From Bacillota bacterium (GTDB lineage Bacteria > Bacillota > Clostridia > Peptostreptococcales > Anaerovoracaceae): a stretch of DNA of 6,608 nucleotides. Below, piece after piece: positions 1-5,548 of this stretch. Under the pieces are notes generated by a model. The model did not search any database and was not told the DNA's origin. It worked only from the letters and a program-made list of their open reading frames with translations. The DNA lies in NCBI GenBank assembly GCA_021443825.1, contig JABUTE010000074.1:1-6608 (forward strand), read 5' to 3'. The position numbers were made by a program, and so were the translations under genes. How positions within the stretch are numbered: position 1 is the first letter of the stretch; every line of letters starts with the position of its first letter.

Positions 1-575
1 GTTTCTTCGATATCCTCGTCGGGATAATCCATTTCCACAGTAAGACCAACCAGCACCTCCAGCAGCCGGGCGCGAATATCCCTTACCCGCTGCGAAAGAC
101 TACCCAGAAGCTGGCCCACCGCAGAGCCAAAGCCCTTTTCGCTGCCGGCACTGATCACATCCATGACAGCTTCTGCCTGGGCCAGATCCAGCCTTCCGTT
201 CATAAAGGCACGCTTGGTGAATTCGCCCTTATCGGCAGGCTCAGCACCGCTGCGAAGGCATAGGGAAAGGATCTGGCGAAGAGACAGCATGCTGCCATGG
301 CACTGGATCTCAACGCAGTCTTCTCCGGTATAGCTGTGAGGAGCCTTCATATAGACGCAAAGGGCCTCGTCGACCGTTTTTCCGGTAGCAGGGTCTTCGA
401 TGCGGCCGAAATGCATATACCGAGGCTTGAAGCGAAACGGTTTTCCTTCTTTTTTTATGGCAGGCACAAAAAGTCGCTCTGCGATGGCAAGACTTTGCGG
501 TCCGGAAAGGCGTATCACGCCGATTCCGCTTTCACCGTAAGCGGTAGAGATGGCTGCAATGGTTGTTTCTGTCAT
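1..575 (-). CDS. mnmE: MnmE (TrmE) tRNA modification GTPase, N-terminal part (3' end outside window)
   Basis: MnmE works with MnmG to install the (carboxymethyl)aminomethyl group on uridine 34 of certain tRNAs, using a formyl-tetrahydrofolate-derived carbon; this is family knowledge. The visible 191 residues run from MTETTIAAISTAYGESGIGV, the usual N-terminus of the folate-binding domain, through SYTGEDCVEIQCHG (residues 81-94) to the helical-domain signature AFMNGRLDLAQAEAVMD (123-139) and EMDYPDEDIEE at the window edge. The GTPase (G) domain is not in the window. ATG at 573-575 is preceded eight bases upstream by AAGGA (584-588), and an in-phase alternative is not available because the ATG at 578-580 hits a stop after two codons. 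The common CHGG motif reads CHGS here. The gene follows jag by 60 bp, as in many Firmicutes, where it is normally followed by mnmG. Identity is secure; only the 3' part is unseen. Confidence 0.97.
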   Translation of the reverse strand, partial: MTETTIAAISTAYGESGIGVIRLSGPQSLAIAERLFVPAIKKEGKPFRFKPRYMHFGRIEDPATGKTVDEALCVYMKAPHSYTGEDCVEIQCHGSMLSLRQILSLCLRSGAEPADKGEFTKRAFMNGRLDLAQAEAVMDVISAGSEKGFGSAVGQLLGSLSQRVRDIRARLLEVLVGLTVEMDYPDEDIEE

Positions 576-600
576 GACATTTTTCCTTCAATTGAAAAGT

Positions 601-625
601 AAGGCTGCCGTTACCTGGCAGCCTT
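601..625 (-). terminator. Stem-loop between jag and mnmE (possible weak terminator or processing site)
   Basis: A perfect 9-bp inverted repeat, AAGGCTGCC and GGCAGCCTT, flanks a 7-base loop; one further A-T pair extends the stem. It lies 10 bases downstream of the jag stop codon. On the minus (coding) strand the stem is followed by ACTTTTC, a short interrupted U-run, so rho-independent termination is possible but probably partial. In plus-strand direction the stem is followed by ATCGTTTTTC, a better U-run, but no plus-strand gene reads into it. Attenuation, or an RNase processing/stability element between jag and mnmE, is an equally good reading. Confidence 0.5.
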
Positions 626-635
626 ATCGTTTTTC

Positions 636-1592
636 TTATTTTACGGGTTCAATGATGACCCTTCTGTAGGGCTCTTCTCCCTCGCTTCTTGTCGTCACAC
701 CATTGTAGTTCTGAAGAACGGAATGGATGACCTTGCGTTCGTACGGGTTCATAGGCTCGAGCTTTACGCTTCTGCCGGTCGTCGCTGCCTTTTCGGCAAG
801 TCTTGACGCCAGCTTTTCCAGCGTGATTTCTCTCTTGCGTCGATACCCTTCCGCATCGATGATCGTGCGAATGTACTTGTTCTGGTCTTTGTTTACTACC
901 AGGCTTGTAAGATACTGAACAGAATCAAGTGTCTGTCCTCTCTTTCCGATAACGGTTCCGCAATCGGGACCCTCTACCTCTGCATAAACACAGTCATCGG
1001 AGGTATAGACCTTTACGGTCACCTCCAGACCCATTTCCCGGAACATGTCGTTCAGGAAGGTATTTACAGGGTGAGCTTCGTTGAGTACCAGATTTTCGGG
1101 TTTTTCGCTGAGGATTCCGGCCTCTTCGTATTCTGCTTCGGCCTTGAGAGCTTCCTGCGAAACTCTTCTCTCAGTCTTTGCTTTGCCCTGCTTCTTGCTG
1201 CGCGATCTTCTGGATCTTGCAGGCTTTGCTGCAGGAAGCTTCTGTTCTGCATCCTCTTCGGAGTCCTGTCCGCATACTTCGATGCAGACCTCTCCGCGGC
1301 TCTGGTAGCTGACCTTGTTTTCGGTTCTGGACTCCTTCGCTGCACGGGGAGCAGGCTTTACCGGTTCTGCTGCCTTGGGTTCTTCTTTGGGAACCACGGG
1401 CTCAGCCTTGGTCTCGGGTACGATCTCTTCTACTCTTACTTTCGCAAGCTTGTTTCCGATCAAACCGAGAAACCCTCTGCTGGGCTCTTCGATGACAGTT
1501 ACCTTTACCTGATCTCTGGTAAGCTTAAGGTCCTGGAGGGCCAGCTCAACTGCACTGTCGATGCTGTTTCCCCATTTTTCTGAAAATTTCAT
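636..1592 (-). CDS. jag: Jag/KhpB/EloR-type RNA-binding protein (Jag_N, KH, R3H)
   Basis: This is a cytoplasmic RNA-binding protein of the Jag (KhpB/EloR) family, 318 residues. Family members act with KhpA and, in streptococci, influence cell elongation and division; the exact role here is inferred. The Jag N-terminal domain covers about residues 1-56 and includes SRGFLGLIG (38-46), matching the family's GFLG motif. A long linker (about 57-165) follows, first Pro/Ala/Lys/Glu-rich, then strongly basic around 125-143. The KH domain carries the GxxG loop as GKRG (216-219), and the R3H domain has Arg286-Lys-Val-Ile-His290. There is no membrane segment. GGAGG at 1598-1602 sits five bases before the ATG. 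The gene starts 24 bp after yidC, the usual partner, which suggests one transcript. The linker is the only odd part; the protein is longer than short Jag proteins of about 200 residues. Overlapping ORFs within the linker in other frames are shadows. Confidence 0.95.
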   Translation of the reverse strand: MKFSEKWGNSIDSAVELALQDLKLTRDQVKVTVIEEPSRGFLGLIGNKLAKVRVEEIVPETKAEPVVPKEEPKAAEPVKPAPRAAKESRTENKVSYQSRGEVCIEVCGQDSEEDAEQKLPAAKPARSRRSRSKKQGKAKTERRVSQEALKAEAEYEEAGILSEKPENLVLNEAHPVNTFLNDMFREMGLEVTVKVYTSDDCVYAEVEGPDCGTVIGKRGQTLDSVQYLTSLVVNKDQNKYIRTIIDAEGYRRKREITLEKLASRLAEKAATTGRSVKLEPMNPYERKVIHSVLQNYNGVTTRSEGEEPYRRVIIEPVK

Positions 1593-1616
1593 CAGCGCCT
1601 CCGAGATGCTTATTCG

Positions 1617-2330
1617 TTAGTTCTTTTTCTTTTTTTCGTTCTCGAAATTCTTCTTTGCCTCTTCTTTTGCCTGTGCCAGGAACTTCTGCTCTTCTCTCTT
1701 CTTGTTCAGGAAGTAGGTCTGACCGATGGTAAACAGGTTACCGACGGCCCAGTAGAGTGCAAGACCTGCGGGAAAGCTTCTGCCCATCAGAAAGATCATG
1801 ACAGGGTAGAAGTACTTCATCGCATTGTTCATGCCGTTGGCGTCTGCATTCTGCTGGCTTGACATGGAGAAGGTGAAATAGGTGGAGATACCTGCCAGGA
1901 TCGGCAGGATCCATGCGTCAGGCTGACTAAGGTCTTTGATCCAGAGGAAGGATTCGTGAACAGCCATGATCATGGAATCGCTGGTCATGTAGCTGAGAGG
2001 ATTTCTCAGCAGAGCGAACAGACCCATGATGAAAGGCATCTGAATCAGAAGGGGCAGGCAGCCGGAAGCAGGATTTACATTGGCCTCCTGATAGAGCTCT
2101 GCGATCTTCTGATCTCTGGTTTGCGTATCAGCTGCATATCTTTTCTGGATTTCGTTGATCTTAGGCTGGATCTCACTCAGCTTTGCCGATTCCTTGATCT
2201 GCTTTGCATACATGGGCAGCAGCAGAAAGCGAACGATCAAAGTGAGGATAATGATGGAAAGACCATAATTATCTACGATGCCATAGATTCCGGAAAGCAG
2301 AAAACCGATTGCTGTCGATAACAGTTTCAT
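1617..2330 (-). CDS. yidC: YidC/Oxa1/SpoIIIJ family membrane protein insertase
   Basis: YidC inserts and folds membrane proteins, alone or with SecYEG, in the cytoplasmic membrane. The 237-residue protein has the short Gram-positive form without the large periplasmic domain of E. coli YidC. Hydrophobic segments lie at about 5-40, 91-113, 129-156 and 171-209. The conserved groove arginine is Arg34 in LTLIVRFLLLP, followed by a charged cytoplasmic helical hairpin (about 42-88), then CLPLLIQMPFIMGLFALL and a C-terminal PAGLALYWAVGNLFTIGQ. The tail (about 200-237) is Lys/Glu-rich and basic, fitting ribosome contact. I chose the ATG at 2328-2330 because AGGAGG sits seven bases upstream; the same frame stays open to 2411, but those 27 extra residues are polar, unlike the family, and overlap yidD. 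No lipobox cysteine is visible near the N-terminus, unlike Bacillus SpoIIIJ. Confidence 0.97.
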   Translation of the reverse strand: MKLLSTAIGFLLSGIYGIVDNYGLSIIILTLIVRFLLLPMYAKQIKESAKLSEIQPKINEIQKRYAADTQTRDQKIAELYQEANVNPASGCLPLLIQMPFIMGLFALLRNPLSYMTSDSMIMAVHESFLWIKDLSQPDAWILPILAGISTYFTFSMSSQQNADANGMNNAMKYFYPVMIFLMGRSFPAGLALYWAVGNLFTIGQTYFLNKKREEQKFLAQAKEEAKKNFENEKKKKN

Positions 2331-2337
2331 CCGTTTT

Positions 2338-2343
2338 CCTCCT
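2338..2343 (-). promoter_or_regulatory. Shine-Dalgarno of yidC overlapping the yidD stop codon
   Basis: The minus strand reads AGGAGG seven bases upstream of the yidC ATG, and its first two bases are the last two of the yidD TAG stop. A ribosome terminating on yidD therefore sits on the yidC binding site, which favours translational coupling. This site decides the yidC start in favour of 2330 over the upstream in-frame ATG at 2411. Confidence 0.85.
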
Positions 2344-2584
2344 AATGAGTTTTTGATCCTTTGATGATTAAGGGAACAGGATCGTATCCCCCGGGATTGC
2401 CCGGATGGCATTTACACAGTCTTTTTACGCACAGGGCACCGCCGCGGATCGCTCCGTGACGCAGCAAAGCCTCTTTGCAGTAGGCAGAGCAGGTCGGATA
2501 AAACCGGCAGCTTTTGGGAAGAACAGGCGAAATGAGCTTCTGATATATATTTATAAAGAAAATACAAATATATTTCATTCTCAT
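2342..2584 (-). CDS. yidD: YidD, membrane protein insertion efficiency factor
   Basis: YidD is a small membrane-associated protein that assists YidC-dependent insertion; the mechanism is poorly known in the family. The 80-residue product has the diagnostic core CRFYPTCSAYCKEA (26-39), a basic region with GAIRGG and VKRLCKCHP (53-61), and the family ending GGYDPVP (65-71). The N-terminal ICIFFINIYQKLISPVLP is the amphipathic membrane-binding helix. Length fits the usual 70-90 residues. The start ATG shares one base with the rnpA stop (TAATG). No good Shine-Dalgarno precedes it inside rnpA, so translation probably depends on coupling to rnpA; ATG at codon 3 is a possible alternative. Its place between rnpA and yidC is the classical one. 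Confidence 0.96.
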   Translation of the reverse strand: MRMKYICIFFINIYQKLISPVLPKSCRFYPTCSAYCKEALLRHGAIRGGALCVKRLCKCHPGNPGGYDPVPLIIKGSKTH

Positions 2585-2919
2585 TACCCGGTCAGACCGG
2601 TTCGTTTGAGTGCGGCCTCAATTGATCTTCTAACATCCGCACATTTTGAAACCGTTATTCCGTTTCTTGCGATAAAAAGAAAGTCATAGCCGTTGGGCAG
2701 ACTCACCTGGCTCAGCCTTACGGCTTCGCGCATCAGGCGACGCGCTCTGTTGCGCATCACGCTGTTTCCGACCTTTTTACTGGCTACGAAAGCCTTTCTG
2801 GTAAGGTCGGTGCCGTTGGGCCTGTAAAGAACAACGACATACTTACCGGGGGAAGATTTGCCTTTTTTATAGATGGCATTGAAATCTTCTTCTTTTCTAA
2901 GTATGAGATCATCCTTCAT
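2584..2919 (-). CDS. rnpA: Ribonuclease P protein component
   Basis: RnpA is the protein subunit of RNase P; it binds the catalytic RNA and the 5' leader of precursor tRNAs and supports cleavage of the leader in the cytoplasm. The 111-residue length matches the family. The N-terminal half has the beta-strand pattern YVVVLYRPNG and AFVASKKVGNSV, followed by the signature RNR helix RNRARRLMREAVR (56-68). The C-terminal half has YDFLFIARNGI, also typical. The ATG at 2917-2919 is preceded by AAAGGA at about 11-12 bases, a somewhat long spacing. The gene follows rpmH by 24 bp and overlaps yidD by one base, so rpmH-rnpA-yidD-yidC looks like one operon read from the promoter at 3152-3180. The RNase P RNA gene itself is not in the window. 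Confidence 0.97.
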   Translation of the reverse strand: MKDDLILRKEEDFNAIYKKGKSSPGKYVVVLYRPNGTDLTRKAFVASKKVGNSVMRNRARRLMREAVRLSQVSLPNGYDFLFIARNGITVSKCADVRRSIEAALKRTGLTG

Positions 2920-2943
2920 AACACAACGAATCCTTTCCGAATA

Positions 2944-3078
2944 CTAAGCGGACAGTCTCTTTCTGCCTCTTGCTCTTCTTCTCTTGAGAACGTTTCTGCC
3001 ATTTTTGGTAGACATTCTCTTGCGGAAACCATGTTCCTTTGCTCTCTGGCCCTTCTTGGGCTGATATGTCATTTTCAT
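2944..3078 (-). CDS. rpmH: 50S ribosomal protein L34 (bL34)
   Basis: bL34 is a small basic protein of the large ribosomal subunit, bound to 23S rRNA. The 44-codon frame translates as MKMTYQPKKGQRAKEHGFRK and continues with RMSTKNGRNVLKRRRARG and RKRLSA to a TAG stop; the pattern (F/Y)QP, HGFR.RM.T..GR.VL..RR.KGR..L is diagnostic and full length. The start ATG at 3076-3078 is preceded by GGGAGGA with nine bases after GGAGG. The ATG at codon 3 is in frame but would cut the conserved first residues. Upstream lies a 67-base leader from the predicted start of transcription; rnpA follows after 24 bp. It is the first gene of the ribosome/RNA/membrane block. The short length explains why simple ORF scans with a length cut-off miss it. 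Confidence 0.97.
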   Translation of the reverse strand: MKMTYQPKKGQRAKEHGFRKRMSTKNGRNVLKRRRARGRKRLSA

Positions 3079-3145
3079 GAGGTCATTCCTCCCTTCTCAT
3101 TAATAACATACGAAAATCCCCTGCCCATATTGGCAAGACATTCAC
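3079..3145 (-). other. Predicted 5' leader of the rpmH transcript
   Basis: Between the predicted transcription start near 3145 and the rpmH ATG lie about 67 bases. Close to the 5' end, 3120-3137 can fold into a 6-bp stem (one G-U pair) with a 6-base loop; it has no U-run, so it is not a terminator. The remainder is A/T-rich up to the strong Shine-Dalgarno. No known riboswitch or L34 autoregulatory structure was recognised. No terminator for recF is seen here either, so read-through from recF remains possible. Confidence 0.4.
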
Positions 3146-3151
3146 CCGAAA

Positions 3152-3180
3152 ATTATATAATCGAAAGATTATTATGTCAA
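3152..3180 (-). promoter_or_regulatory. Consensus sigma-A promoter for the rpmH operon
   Basis: On the minus strand, TTGACA (3175-3180) and TATAAT (3152-3157) both match the vegetative consensus in all six positions, separated by exactly 17 bases. The -35 box encodes part of the last two codons of recF (Leu-Thr), and the recF stop at 3172-3174 lies in the spacer. Transcription would begin around 3145, about 67 bases before rpmH. The -10 is part of a 10-base palindrome, ATTATATAAT (3152-3161). No TGn extended -10 is present or needed. A fully consensus promoter suits the high expression expected of a ribosomal protein and RNase P subunit. Assignment rests on sequence only. Confidence 0.88.
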
Positions 3181-4272
3181 CACATTTCCGCCGCTTACAA
3201 AGAAGCTTTTTCCGGCGGGAAGCATGCGCTGCAAAGGTTCTTCGATTCCGGTCGCCGTAAGAAAGATCTGCACATCGCTCATCGCTTCGATCAGGTAGCG
3301 CTGACGGCTCTGATCCAGCTCCGAAAGAACATCATCCAAAAGAAGAACGGCATTTTTACCGGTCTCTTTTTTGATCAGGCCGATCTCGGCCAGCTTCAGC
3401 GACAGGGAAGCAGTGCGCTGCTGCCCCTGTGAACCGTACAGCCGGATGTCGACCCCGTCGATCTCCAGCCTGAGGTCGTCTTTATGGGGACCGAAGCCGG
3501 TATAGCCCTTCTGCAGATCGGAATCAAAGGATTTTTTCAGCAGTTCTTTATATGCTTCTTTTCGATCAGCTGCGGAAACCGAAGGGTCCGTATCGATCTT
3601 CGTTTCGTACGAGACCGAAAGCACTTCCCTTCCGCCGGAAATATCGCTGTGGATCCGTTTGCTGATCTCTTCGATGCGCTTTACAAAGGCGGTGCGCTCC
3701 ACCACGATACGGGTGCCGTAATCGGCCAGCGACTCATCGAATACGTCGAAAAGATCGCGGTCGCTGCAATTCTGGCGAAGCAGCATGTTGCGCTGCTTCA
3801 GCACCTTTTTATAGCTTCCAAGATCGCTGTAATAGACAGGCTTGATCTGGCAAAGCTCCCGGTCGAGAAACCGCCTGCGGTTGTCCGGTCCGTCTTTGAT
3901 GATCTTCAGATCGTCGGGCGAAAAGATGACCACATAGACGTTTTCCAGAAGATCGATGGTTCGATCCAGCTTGATCCCGTCTACACGGATCAGCTTTCCT
4001 TCCTTCGAATAGGTGATGTCGACGCAGACCTCACGCCCTCCGTCATCGAGGATCACAGCTTCGGCCCTTGCCCGTTCGCCGCCAAAGCCGATCATTTCCT
4101 TATCGTTGTTGGTGCGAAAGGACTTTCCCATGCCCATGATAAAAAGGCTTTCCAGAAGATTGGTCTTGCCCTGGGCATTTTCGCCCAGAAACAGATTCAG
4201 CTTTTCGTCCAGATCAAGGGAAAGAGAGCCGTAATTTCTGAAATTTTCAAGCTGTATACGTTTAAAAATCAT
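3172..4272 (-). CDS. recF: RecF, DNA replication and repair ATPase
   Basis: RecF is an SMC-like ABC ATPase that, with RecO and RecR, helps load RecA at gapped DNA and supports restart of stalled forks. The 366-residue length fits the family. MIFKRIQLENFRNY is the standard N-terminus. Walker A is GENAQGKT (30-37), the conserved IFSPDDL is at 116-122, GPHKDD is at 261-266, the ABC signature is GSQGQQRT (280-287), and Walker B with D-loop is VLLLDDVLSELD (309-320). RecF lacks the long coiled coil of Rad50/SMC, as seen here. The ATG shares its first base with the last base of the dnaN stop (TAATG), so translation is probably coupled to dnaN. Its last codons carry the -35 box of the next operon. 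A 263-codon antisense ORF over most of the gene (3484-4275) is judged a codon-bias shadow. Confidence 0.97.
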   Translation of the reverse strand: MIFKRIQLENFRNYGSLSLDLDEKLNLFLGENAQGKTNLLESLFIMGMGKSFRTNNDKEMIGFGGERARAEAVILDDGGREVCVDITYSKEGKLIRVDGIKLDRTIDLLENVYVVIFSPDDLKIIKDGPDNRRRFLDRELCQIKPVYYSDLGSYKKVLKQRNMLLRQNCSDRDLFDVFDESLADYGTRIVVERTAFVKRIEEISKRIHSDISGGREVLSVSYETKIDTDPSVSAADRKEAYKELLKKSFDSDLQKGYTGFGPHKDDLRLEIDGVDIRLYGSQGQQRTASLSLKLAEIGLIKKETGKNAVLLLDDVLSELDQSRQRYLIEAMSDVQIFLTATGIEEPLQRMLPAGKSFFVSGGNVLT

Positions 4273-5384
4273 TAAGCAGACATGATCCTTACCGGCAGAA
4301 TGAAGAACAGATAGCGGTCGCCCTCGGTGGGCTTGACCAGGCAGCAGGAGGTGCTGTCGATCAGATCGAATACGATCTCTTCGTCATCGACTGCCTTCAG
4401 CACTTCGATGATGTATTTGGAGTTGAAGCCGATGGTAAGACCTTCGCCTTCGGTCTCGCAAAGCACCTGCTCATTGACATTGCCTTCTTCGCTGCGGGAG
4501 CTGATCTGCACTCTGCCGTCTGCGACGGTAAACTTGATCAGGTTATTCTGCCCCTCCTTTGCGAAAAGGGAAGCCCTTTCCAGGCTGCCCTGCAGCTCCG
4601 ATCTGGAGGCGATAAAGCGGGTCTTATGCTCTTTGGGAATGATTCCCTTATAATTGATAAAATCGCCGATGAGCATTCTTGCGATGATCACCGTATCGTC
4701 GCAGACGATCTGCATCTTCTTTTCATCGATGGAAAGAACGAGCTTTTCATCGCCGTCGCTTTCGGAAAGCAGCTTGCTGATATCGGCAAGCATTCTGGCG
4801 GGAATTACGATCTTCGCCTCGATACCGGCTTCTTCAAGCTCCATTGAAGCGATGGACATGCGAAAACCGTCCAGGGCGACCATCTCCAGCTTATAAGGAG
4901 AAAAGTCCATCAGGCAGCCGATGATGATGCCCTTCTTTTCGTCGATGGAGGCAGCAAAGCTGGTGCGCTTGATCAGCTCGCAGAACTCTTTTTTGACGAG
5001 GCTGATCGAAGCGATCTCTTCGACCGTTCCGGTAGAAGGATATTCGTCGGCCGGAAAGCAGACGAAGCTGTAGTCAGAGCCCAGGCATTGCAGCTTTAAG
5101 GAGCCGTTTTCATCGGAAGAAAGAGAGACCATGGAATTGGGAAGTCTTCTGACGATCTCGGAAAAGAGCTTGGAGTCGACGATGAGACGGCCGTCTTCGG
5201 TCCCCTGCACTTCGATGGTAGTTTCGATGGTCAGATCAAGATTTGAACTGGTCAGCTTCAGGGTATTGCCGTTCAGCTCAAAAAGAATTCCTTTCAGAAT
5301 GGGAATGGTCGTGCGAGAGGAGATCGCTTTCGATACGGTATTGACTGCCTTGCTCAAAGACAGCTGAGAGCAGGAAAATTTCAT
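4272..5384 (-). CDS. dnaN: DNA polymerase III beta subunit (sliding clamp)
   Basis: The beta clamp is a ring-shaped homodimer that tethers DNA polymerase III and other replication and repair proteins to DNA. The product is 370 residues, the usual length, consistent with three clamp domains of about 120 residues each (roughly 1-125, 126-247, 248-370). The N-terminus MKFSCSQLSLSKAVNTVSKA and SSRTTIPILKGILFEL are typical, and the C-terminus ends in LPVRIMSA, matching the family's (M/L)PVR ending near the partner-binding pocket. AGGAG at 5393-5397 lies eight bases before the ATG. The gene follows dnaA after a 165-bp origin-like spacer and overlaps recF by one base. In many Firmicutes a small S4-domain gene lies between dnaN and recF; none fits here. 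No convincing separate promoter was found in the spacer, so transcription from dnaA is the simplest reading. Confidence 0.98.
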   Translation of the reverse strand: MKFSCSQLSLSKAVNTVSKAISSRTTIPILKGILFELNGNTLKLTSSNLDLTIETTIEVQGTEDGRLIVDSKLFSEIVRRLPNSMVSLSSDENGSLKLQCLGSDYSFVCFPADEYPSTGTVEEIASISLVKKEFCELIKRTSFAASIDEKKGIIIGCLMDFSPYKLEMVALDGFRMSIASMELEEAGIEAKIVIPARMLADISKLLSESDGDEKLVLSIDEKKMQIVCDDTVIIARMLIGDFINYKGIIPKEHKTRFIASRSELQGSLERASLFAKEGQNNLIKFTVADGRVQISSRSEEGNVNEQVLCETEGEGLTIGFNSKYIIEVLKAVDDEEIVFDLIDSTSCCLVKPTEGDRYLFFILPVRIMSA

Positions 5385-5396
5385 GAGGGGTTCTCC

Positions 5397-5412
5397 TTTT
5401 TTATATTTTATT
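5397..5412. other. A/T-only run, candidate DNA unwinding element
   Basis: Sixteen consecutive A/T bases lie between the triplet tract and the dnaN Shine-Dalgarno. It is the longest uninterrupted A/T run noticed in the spacer, and its place, beyond the DnaA boxes on the dnaN side, is where duplex opening occurs in the Bacillus-type origin. Function is inferred from position and composition only. Confidence 0.45.
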
Positions 5413-5440
5413 GCTGTTGTTGGTGATGTAGAGGATGTGG
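5411..5440 (+). repeat. Three-base-periodic tract next to a DnaA box (DnaA-trio-like)
   Basis: Read on the plus strand, ten consecutive triplets all end in G (TTG, CTG, GTG, ATG, TAG, AGG and TGG types). The tract runs into the dnaN-proximal DnaA box and is flanked on the other side by the A/T run. The DnaA-trio known from Bacillus subtilis is a row of 3'-GAT-5'-like triplets in this same location and strand. Here the G phase is kept but the middle base is mostly T rather than the conserved A; only one triplet (5429-5431, TAG) is canonical. It may be a diverged trio element or chance. Confidence 0.4.
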
Positions 5441-5444
5441 AAAA
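5436..5444 (-). promoter_or_regulatory. DnaA box 1 (dnaN-proximal)
   Basis: TTTTCCACA on the minus strand, eight of nine bases matching TTATCCACA. It borders the triplet tract, the position from which DnaA would extend onto single-stranded DNA in the Bacillus model. Confidence 0.7.
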
Positions 5445-5498
5445 GTGGAAAGGTTTCGAACGGCTTGATTTTAAAAGGGTTCACGGAATTGAAAAACC

Positions 5499-5507
5499 TG
5501 TGGAAAA
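5499..5507 (-). promoter_or_regulatory. DnaA box 2
   Basis: A second exact TTTTCCACA, in the same orientation and 63 bases (about six helical turns) from box 1. The inner seven bases can also pair with an inverted half-site TTTTCCA at 5518-5524. Confidence 0.7.
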
Positions 5508-5529
5508 CTAAATATACTTTTCCAATTTT

Positions 5530-5538
5530 TGTGGAAAA
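5530..5538 (-). promoter_or_regulatory. DnaA box 3
   Basis: A third exact TTTTCCACA, 31 bases (about three helical turns) from box 2 and in the same orientation. The half-site at 5518-5524 lies in the opposite orientation on its dnaN side. Confidence 0.7.
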
Positions 5539-5539
5539 C

Positions 5540-5548
5540 TGGGGAAAA
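5540..5548 (-). promoter_or_regulatory. Degenerate DnaA box 4 at the dnaA stop codon
   Basis: TTTTCCCCA differs from the local box TTTTCCACA by one base and from TTATCCACA by two. It is spaced 10 bases from box 3, one helical turn, and ends next to the dnaA stop codon at 5550-5552. It would be a low-affinity site if used. Confidence 0.45.

Noticed and set aside
31..39. DnaA-box-like ATTTCCACA in mnmE
   Set aside because: Two mismatches, single copy, within a coding region far from the box cluster.
297..602. Plus-strand ORF opposite the mnmE start
   Set aside because: Antisense to a well-supported MnmE N-terminus and without recognisable features.
1071..1583. 170-codon plus-strand ORF (and smaller ones) opposite jag
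   Set aside because: It mirrors the charged linker and N-terminal domain of Jag; the Cys/Leu/Phe-rich translation is what antisense reading of Lys/Glu/Arg codons gives.
2331..2411. 27-residue N-terminal extension of YidC from the upstream ATG at 2411
   Set aside because: The AGGAGG at 2338-2343 supports the start at 2330, and the extension is polar and overlaps yidD in another frame.
3647..3656. DnaA-box-like TGTGGAT inside recF
   Set aside because: Only seven of nine bases match, it is isolated and lies in conserved coding sequence.
3484..4275. 263-codon ORF on the plus strand, antisense to most of recF
   Set aside because: It is exactly opposite a clearly identified RecF with all motifs, has no good ribosome site or recognisable protein signature, and its composition fits a codon-bias shadow.
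5440..5520. Possible dnaN promoter (TAAAAT or TATATT as -10) in the dnaA-dnaN spacer
   Set aside because: A/T hexamers occur, but no partner -35 at acceptable spacing matches the consensus convincingly.
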